From NCBI RefSeq assembly GCF_932526225.1, contig NC_064038.1:11967070-12031069 (forward strand): a stretch of 64,000 nucleotides of DNA, given 5' to 3'. The DNA comes from Nematostella vectensis. Lineage: Eukaryota; Cnidaria; Anthozoa; Actiniaria; Edwardsiidae. A program made the position numbers and the translations under genes. Of the stretch, positions 57,001 through 64,000 are shown piece after piece (position 1 is the stretch's first letter; every line of letters begins with the position of its first letter). Below the pieces are notes generated by a model. That model worked only from the letters and a program-made list of their open reading frames with translations, did no database searches and was not told the DNA's origin.

Positions 57001-59440
57001 TGGAAAGTCGGCGAAGTCTGAGAAACTGAGAATAAGGTGATAGCAGTTTTAACATGTTAAGAATAAGAGGCCTGACTGCTTCTTGGTTATCACACGGCGG
57101 AAGATCGATGATTTACACTACCAATTAACAATAAAGCGATGAACGTTTACGTACGTTTTCGTATATTAAGCTAAGTTAAACAATTGTATCGCTTCTGATT
57201 TATACTTAAAGTTCTTTTAAAAAAACTTTCATTTATATCGATCTCGCCAAAAGATAGATAAACTTTCAAATTCTGAAAGGGAATTGAATTTGATTGAAAT
57301 TTGAATCTTCTACAGATCTTTGAAAATTTTCCTGGACGCGCGAAAGGAGAATGAATCGAAAAATATCGTTTTGTTGTAGGTTTCAAAACCAGCTCGCACT
57401 CGTGAGAATGTCGCCATTCTTGATTGCGAATAAAGCGCACGCGCACAATGCAAAAGACTACAAAATGTCCATTAAATTTTGCAGATTTGTTTCCTGAAGT
57501 TAAATGGTCATTTGACTACCAGGTTGAGAAATAAAGATGACGCAAGAGACTATGATATAAGAGAATGAATCCCCGTGGCCCATGATGCCGTCCATGAAAG
57601 CTATTTTTAGATTGCGCGAGCTTGTCAATCATAACATCCATATACATGGTTCGTCGCGCCATATTTGGTTATGGGCACCACGAGCTAGTACAATTTCACA
57701 CCAAATTTTTTCCCTCCGCACTTCTTGACTTCGTTCGCTACCTGTTTTTATTCTTTTAGCTGCTCTTCACGGCTCATTATCACAATGCTACTCATGGGGT
57801 GGTGTCCTGTTATCTGTTCAGTTATCTAATGTTCAGTTATCTAAATGTTATATAAATAATTGAACGGGAAGACGTTGGGGAGACGGTGAGTTTGGAGTTC
57901 ATTCAAGATGCATCGTGCAGACTCCTAAAAAGTTCTTTTTCTCTGCAATTCGGTGAGATATAATACTAGGCATTTTCAGAGTCTATGTTATGTATTTTAA
58001 TGCAAGAAGGCTTTATTTTTCTTTGATTTATAACATTTTTAGATGAATGAACTTAAATTTTTCATGCAAATGTTCAGAAATCATGTCACTCAAGAAACCC
58101 TTGTCACTGGAATAAGATCTACTTCATTATAAAGACTTGGAATCTTTTATTTGTAATATCTGTGTGAATATAATGGTATTAAGTTCTGGATGTATCTTTT
58201 TCATTAAAAGAGAATTGGAAGAGAATTGTGTTTTGTAAACACATATTTTTGATTGATTGTTGTGTTATAATTTTCGATTTAGCAGTGAAAATTTTTACTG
58301 GGAAGTTGATCCCAGAGCCTAAAATCACGCACTTTATGCATTTAAATGTCCCAAAAACGGTTGATTGGCTCCAGCGTACTCTATGGAAGATAATTTTTAC
58401 ATTGTTCGTAAAAAAGAAAGGTATTTTCGGTCAAAAAGATTTCCAAAACATCATTTGCCGGATCACATTGCTCAAGATGTGATCGCGCGTAAGACTCATG
58501 TTGCTAGGAAACGTGAGCGCTAACCAACCAGAGACGTATCTAAAAATAACTGTTTGTTCTAAAAATAGTTTTTACGGACGTCATCATTGGAACATACCCT
58601 AATACGGGGGATTCGTTCTCTTACATCATGGTCTCTTGGATGACGGTAAAACTTGTAACCACACAACGATCTTCAGCAATATTTTTTATATAATTTTATT
58701 AACATCTTGATCTACGCCACAAATGACTGGACCCGGGCCCTTCAGCTAACGGCCTTTTTTCCAAAGGTTGACCAAAATACCTCAATATTACAGATTTGAG
58801 TTTTTCGCGCGAACGCGGCTTCTATAGGGTCCATACGAACCACATACCATTTGGAAGATAAAAATATAAAGAATTGACCAAGTCTGAAAGGACTTTAACT
58901 TTACTTGTACTTATTCGATTATGTTCACTTCTTTAGTCTTAATTAGAACTGTAGTTTTCCTTTAATGTAACTCTATATATTTTGTAGAGTTACTGTTTTT
59001 ATTTATAATCATGGTGTAAAAAATATATATATCTAAAATGCCAGTTGCTCGAAAAAAACAAAATCCGCTTGTGATATTTCTGCCCAAATCATAATTTCTC
59101 GTGCCAATCTTATTCTATACTATAGAATCTGAGCCAGACTAAAAAGCGATCCAAAATTACCTTCACCACTAGGGACGGTAATTTCAGTTAATGGAGCCGG
59201 AGCCAGGCTCAAAGGTCACTCAATTTGTTTCACGTGAAATACCTTACTATACACGTTCTTTTAAGAATTAAAATTTTTATTGGTCGCTATCTACCTATAT
59301 AAAGCGCCACACCTAAAGTAAAGTCATTCGCTCTTTCGCTTAATAAGCTACGGGTACTGTTTAAAAAAAAAAAACTATGAAAAATATTTGGAATACATAA
59401 ATGCGCTGACTCCGATGCCTGCAATGCCTAAATCTATATA
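57001..59440. other. AT-rich interior, no gene seen
   Basis: No conserved frame or RNA recognised. Short frames near 58228-58482 have no domain. Confidence 0.4.
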
Positions 59441-59445
59441 TTAGT

Positions 59446-59513
59446 TATTGATGGTTACATATACATACATAATAATATGATAATAGTTTCATACTTATAC
59501 ACATCAATATGAT
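59446..59513. repeat. ~70 bp direct repeat, right copy
   Basis: Matches 55381-55448 with scattered differences (TATACATACATAATAATATG, TTTCATACTTATACACATCA). Confidence 0.75.
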
Positions 59514-59556
59514 AATATCTAGGCTGATAATAATATCTAACATGATAATTTCTAGG

Positions 59557-59846
59557 CTCGACACTGGTAATATTGAGAGCGTAGAGCTCAAGGGAACATC
59601 TATTTACCCCGAGAGGCCGTATTCCTGATGGCCTATGTGGTTCATCTTCTCTTTAGTCTCTTCGCTTTGGTGTATTCAAGCGAACCTGGTAAGTTTGAAT
59701 TTCTCGACACTGGTAATATTGTGAGCGTAGAGCTCAAGGGAACATCTATTTACCCCAAGAGGCCGTATTCCTGATGTCCTATGTGGTTCATCTTATCTTT
59801 AGTCTCTTTGCTTTGGTGTATTCACGCGAACCTGGTAAGTTTGAAT
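59557..59846 (+). repeat. 146 bp tandem duplication carrying the first exon of the MAM gene
   Basis: Units 59557-59702 and 59703-59846 begin CTCGACACTGGTAATATTG and end in GTAAGTTTGAATT. Each contains a 5' leader, ATG, signal-peptide codons and a splice donor, with few differences. Confidence 0.85.
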
Positions 59847-60274
59847 TTAATCTATTAGTATCGGGGCATTGTAGTTATCCAATTTTTCTTTATATAACAG
59901 ACACCCTTTGGGACTTCAAAAAGTGTCCTTAACGTAAAGGTGTGAAGAGTTTGACTGGCAGGAAAAACATGATTTTAGAAAGTGTCCGCTGTATGGAGGT
60001 TCCAATGTATGTTTGTGTCTGAGTGGCGATGACGGAGATTTGCATACAGTAAAAGCAGGATTGCTGGCTATAACAGTATGTCTATCGTTATTTCTGTCCA
60101 CAGCCCTTCGTTAATTCTAGCAATGTTTATTGTTTGATTTTTTAGGGGACTGCAACTTCGATCGCGACTTCTGCAATTGGACAAACGAACAAGGAACAGA
60201 TGATTTTGATTGGTTGAGGAATAAGGGCCCCACCCGATACTATGACACCGGGCCATCAGCTGATCACACCTCAG
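59628..60274 (+). CDS. 5' end of a secreted MAM-domain protein gene
   Basis: Exon 1a (59628-59688) encodes MAYVVHLLFSLFALVYSSEP, a signal peptide, ending in phase 1 at GTAAGT. Exon 1b (59774-59834) encodes the near-identical MSYVVHLIFSLFALVYSREP with the same donor. Exon 2 (60146-60274) joins either in phase and gives DCNFDRDFCNWTNEQGTDD and TGPSADHTSG, the start of a MAM domain (conserved Cys pair, W, and P-x-x-DHT-x-G). MAM domains mediate adhesion in meprins, RPTPs and many cnidarian surface proteins. The following exons were not identified; the gene probably extends past the window. Confidence 0.75.
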
Positions 60275-60875
60275 GTGCGTGCAAGCTCTCTTTTATTTCT
60301 AATTTTGTGATGGTTGTAGTTATGTTAATGATGCGGCTATGGTAATGACGGCAAAGATTACGACGATAATAGGGATCTTAAGCAAAGTTGACGACGGCTA
60401 TAACAATTAAAGGGAAGTGCGCCCAATACTGTATCAATCAAACCGTAACAACAGGCAAAGAACCTGGTGAGATTAATATTTATATGCGTAGTGTAAATAA
60501 TTTAGGAACTTCAAGATATAAACATCTGCGTCCTCGAGTTTTAATGTTTCCTGTAGGAAGCTTCCAAACTTTACCAGACGAAACACATTTTTCGATAGCT
60601 TATTGTAGTAATTTAAATTAATTCAGTGTTTCTGCTGTGGTTGTCCATGTTGCTTTTTTCGTGGCATTTAAAAAAAACGATGGTTTTGTTAACGAAGTCG
60701 ACGATCTTGATAAAGAAATGATAAAGAAGACCCTACCCCTATTTGTCTTTCAGATGCGACGAAGCTATTATGTTTCTTTTGGTGATGATAGTTATTATTG
60801 TGTTGTTTTCGGTGATGATAGGGATGTTGATTGTTTTGGTGATGATGCAATACATTGTTGCATATAACCTAATGC

Positions 60876-61490
60876 ATATAGATTTAGGCATTTCTTGAAA
60901 ACGGAGCTCCAAACGACCAATCTTTGCTTATTTTCGCCTAATTATTTAAGAAGGATTAAATATTATTATTATATTTATGTTTTTGACGACAGCAACGATT
61001 TCGCAGATCACGCGACCAACTTGTTAAAAAACCTTCTATGACACCTATGACACATAACAAGTTTAGTTGTCATGCGATGTTTCGGCGTCTTGGTAGTTTT
61101 ATTTTTATTGACGTCATCGATGACATTCTCATTGAAAAAATCACACGACCATATGTTTGCACACCTCTTGACACATACATGTTACATGCCAAGCTTGGTT
61201 GTCATATGATGTTTCGTTTAGAATATGAATATAAATATGACATCGGATAGTTTTGCTTAAAGTGACGTAATCGATGACATCACGCGTCACGTGACCATAT
61301 CTTGGCACCGCCCTTGACACATAAATGACACCTACCAAGTTTGGTTGTTATACAATGTTTCTTTCACGAGATATGAATGTTTTTATTTTGATGACATCAG
61401 CATATTTTTCTTCTAGTGATGCATTATATTTTGGTGTTTTTAAAAACCCTGGATCCAACCATTCCAATGAAATAAATCTAAACCTTTAAA
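60876..61490. repeat. Diverged transposon copy with internal ~130-145 bp repeats
   Basis: It opens with ATATAGATTTAGGCATTTC and contains three copies of an AAGTTTGGTTGTCATATGATG-like segment at about 61061, 61191 and 61336, alternating with GATGACATCACGCGTCACG-like sequence. Related pieces occur near 52700-53370 and 54120-54200. Confidence 0.55.
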
Positions 61491-63118
61491 ATAAATAACT
61501 GTTTTCGTTACAGATTTACTATTTAAAAAGCAAAATTATGTTTTTAGTTTTATATAATATAAGTATCTTGTTCTAAAAAAGCCTATTGAGTGTGTACTGC
61601 TGAATCACATAGTAATGCCCTAGTCATTTAAACCCCCTCCCTTATGGTCCTGGGGAAGTCAGGGGTTATGTGGGGTTTTAGATTACTTTTTAACCAGAAT
61701 ATATCAAGAGGGGTGGTGGTATTGACTGTTTTTGACTCTTAACTTGGAAACAAGCTTTTATTAAAGTCTAATCAAATGACTAGTGAAAAAGAACTCCCTA
61801 CTGTCTTTCAGACATGTCTTTCAAGACATGGTTTTCAATTCTCATGTCTTCCAGTCTTTAGCATTCATCTTGGCCCTCAGGTAGTCCCTGGTTCATAAAA
61901 GAGTAACATTTCTTTCAAAACAATCTTTTCATCAAACATTTATAATCTGACTAATCTCCACAAATATTTGAAAAAATAATAATAAACACATGAGATGTAA
62001 GATGCAGACAATAACAATACATATTTGCGACAGGGGTTGAATTTTGTTTTGTTTTTATCCTCGGTAACAAAAATTTCTCTTGTAAGTTGAAAAAGTTGCT
62101 GTATCTTCTAAGGATATGTATCTTCTTAGGACTAAGAGCACAGGATATAAAGACAAGAACGGTCTTCTTTACCAGTATATGACAAATGCAACACAATATT
62201 GGTTAAGCCTTTATGAAATATTTCAACAGAATCAAGAATAAAGATAGAACAAAGAATGTCAAAACAAAAGGTGTTATGCTCATTCTCAAAGCAAACAAAA
62301 AGGACAACAAAAAGCCCAATAACTGTCATATCCTCGATAGACAAAAGAAATCGTCGTCTGAAACTCACCTTGCATTTTGTCGCTTTCTTGTGACCCCCAT
62401 TGTTCTTAATTTTTCTGTTCTGTCCCCCCCCCCCCCCTCCCAGGAAAAAAAATCTTACTTGTTCTGCTACGGCTCTCTAATGGCGTGAGTATTTTAGTAC
62501 TTTGGTACCAACGGCGTGCCATAAAATCATGTACCCGTCTCCTTTACTGTGTTCTCGTGCTGGTGACATTCGCTAGCTGCCAGCATATACCGAACGAATC
62601 AAGATTTCAAATATTCCTATAGAATAAAAAAATATCAAAGTATAGAATTATGATCAAATCTCTCGTAAAGCCGACATAAAATTTTCGTGATAAAGCTATA
62701 AATGAAATCTTTGCTTAGTCAAGAAATTTTTTCGTAGGGTTTTAAAATATTCTGTCATTTTTACCAAAGAAAATCGTCTTCCTTGAACAAATCGCAGTAA
62801 ACAGGGGAACTGGGATGATCCGTGAAACCTATGCAAGGTGCGCGCAATTCCGTGGCTCGTGATAACCGTTATCCTTAACTCCGAGATTTGTAAATTGAAT
62901 TGCTGTATATAGCAAAAGTTGTTCCGTAATTTGTACTACCCCCCTTCCTTCACCACCCTGTATATAGCATGCACATGAGCGCTTGTAAAATAAACTTCTT
63001 ACCTGCGCGTCGATTAGTATGTTTTGTTCATTCAAACGGGCATCTCATGTCTAACATCTTCCTCGACCAATGAAGCTGTTGTTCCATTCTCTAATGTACA
63101 TGCTCAATGCAATTCTAG
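61491..63118. other. No supported gene
   Basis: Includes a C-run at 62424-62438. A donor-like GTGAGT after ATGGC at 62484 cannot be joined in phase to the MAM exon. Confidence 0.35.
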
Positions 63119-63235
63119 GGTTGCTGATCACGGTACCGCAAGCCCCCCGACCACTTGCCGTAGCCACACGATCGGACCATTTAACTATTTCGATCAATCC
63201 CAAAAGGACGCGCGAACATTAAATGCGCCAGCAAG
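63119..63235 (+). CDS. Possible exon, unknown protein
   Basis: It is bounded by an acceptor (ATTCTAG at 63112-63118) and a donor (GTAGTT at 63236) and is open throughout: VADHGTASPPTTCRSHTIG and then FDQSQKDARTLNAPAR. No domain is recognised and it is not linked in phase to the next candidate. Confidence 0.2.
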
Positions 63236-63478
63236 GTAGTTCTGTAATATGTAATAAGAAGATAAGGATTATATTGTTTTTCCTCGTCCCTAGGGATCCT
63301 GTGTAATGTTAATGATTTGCGTAATGATATATACAGCCATTTCACGTGCGTTTACTACATAGTGTGTTGTTGTTTGAACTCGCTGTAAGATCGATTTTAG
63401 CTACTACAAAAACGTTATAGCGTGTCCTGAAAAATACCTATAGCTTCAGGAAATTAATTGAATGTCCTCGGTGTGCAG

Positions 63479-63700
63479 TTCTCAAATGATCTCAATCCGA
63501 TTCATTGGATGACAAAGTTGAATTTATTTGAAGACATCATTTTCGATGACGTGCGTGCTCATGACCAAAATACCATTTCACCGCCTTCTCACAGGATCAT
63601 TGAGCGTGAATCTTGGCTTCAAATGAAAAGGAACTTTTCTGCAGGTCTTGCACGAGCTCCATACCTCACAAAGTACGTTGAACGAAGGAGAATAACCTGA
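63479..63700 (+). CDS. Possible terminal exon, unknown protein
   Basis: It follows a GTGTGCAG acceptor and reads 73 residues to a TGA: LNPIHWMTKLNLFEDIIFDD and, further on, ESWLQMKRNFSAGLARAPYL. It is polar and without a recognised domain. It could end the gene that starts upstream or be chance. Confidence 0.2.
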   Translation, partial: FSNDLNPIHWMTKLNLFEDIIFDDVRAHDQNTISPPSHRIIERESWLQMKRNFSAGLARAPYLTKYVERRRIT

Positions 63701-64000
63701 CTATGACAACTTTGTGTTGACATTGCGGCTCAAAACGAGAGGTCACAAGGTCAGTGATAACGCTCAAGTGGTATTTACCATATCAATATTTGGGTGACCT
63801 TAAATCTCGCTCAGCCAATCTCTTGGAGGCCTGGGTCTAAGGGCTTTTCAAGACTTGTGTGATAAAGATTTGACCAAGCGATAAAGTTTTTTTGACACAT
63901 TTTTGCCTCGAGTCTCAAATTGAAAGGAATCAGCATTTTTTACCATGTTTTATGGAGATCAGGGAGCGGGTAAACTTTAGCTCTTCTAAATATGGGCATA
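63701..64000. other. No feature seen
   Basis: Window end; no conserved frame or repeat recognised. Confidence 0.35.

Larger units (their letters stand above)
55452..59442. mobile_element. ~4 kb insertion with TATATAGATTTAGGC inverted ends
   Basis: Left end TATATAGATTTAGGCACTGC; right end is the complement, GCCTAAATCTATATA. It is flanked by the ~70 bp direct repeats (55381 and 59446). Inside is a Penelope-like remnant (56330-57000); the rest (57001-59400) shows no gene. Short single copies of the same end motif occur at 22019, 52613 and 60876. Whether the whole 4 kb is one transposon, or two family members flanking unrelated DNA, is not settled. Confidence 0.5.

Noticed and set aside
62453-62483. 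Second MAM exon
   Set aside because: The acceptor is present, but the in-phase translation has no MAM character and the region is next to a C/A homopolymer.

Overview
This is a metazoan nuclear window, most likely from a cnidarian (probably an anthozoan). The evidence is spliced genes with small exons and short introns, secreted ADAMTS, MAM and fibronectin-III-like proteins, a histone-type 3' stem-loop, and many DNA transposons, a Penelope-like remnant and a Polinton. The species is an inference; no host marker in the window fixes it.

Bases 1-22 kb are the gene-rich part. The window opens with the last 49 codons of a rhodopsin-type GPCR (1-150). A complete ADAMTS metalloprotease gene follows on the + strand (1837-18659). 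I could assemble 24 exons with consistent splice phases into one 1080-residue frame: signal peptide, propeptide with furin site, zinc protease, disintegrin-like domain, TSR1, Cys-rich region and spacer, four more TSRs, and a PLAC domain. Its introns carry several MITE-like palindromes and one 1.55 kb element with a second element nested in it. Two exons of a minus-strand FN3-like extracellular protein lie at 20.1-21.1 kb, followed by a 128 bp tandem repeat.

Bases 23.7-39.4 kb are a decayed Polinton/Maverick (adintovirus-like) element. It carries a RING-H2 gene, protein-primed DNA polymerase B, a retrovirus-like integrase with chromodomain, two tandem copies of a probable minor capsid protein, a repeat-bearing basic protein, the major capsid protein, an Ulp1/adenain-like protease, an A32/FtsK-like packaging ATPase, a basic core-like protein, a pX-like hydrophobic-tail peptide, and several conserved proteins of unknown role. 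Nearly every gene has stops or frameshifts, so the element is a fossil. Many genes keep their own TATAAATA box. I found no convincing terminal inverted repeats. A broken Merlin (ISXO2-like) transposase and an isolated histone mRNA 3' stem-loop lie just beyond its right side.

Bases 40.4-52.2 kb are satellite DNA: about 51 copies of a 70 bp monomer with higher-order structure (40.4-44.0 kb), then about five copies of a 1.74 kb macrosatellite (44.6-52.2 kb). Neither appears to code for protein.

Bases 52.2-64 kb are repeat-rich: a hairpin-containing MITE, a pogo/Tigger-type element, and a roughly 4 kb insertion (55.45-59.44 kb) flanked by near-identical 70 bp direct repeats and carrying a Penelope-like GIY-YIG remnant. 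Then comes the 5' end of a secreted MAM-domain gene (59.6-60.3 kb) whose signal-peptide exon is tandemly duplicated. Only weak exon candidates follow.
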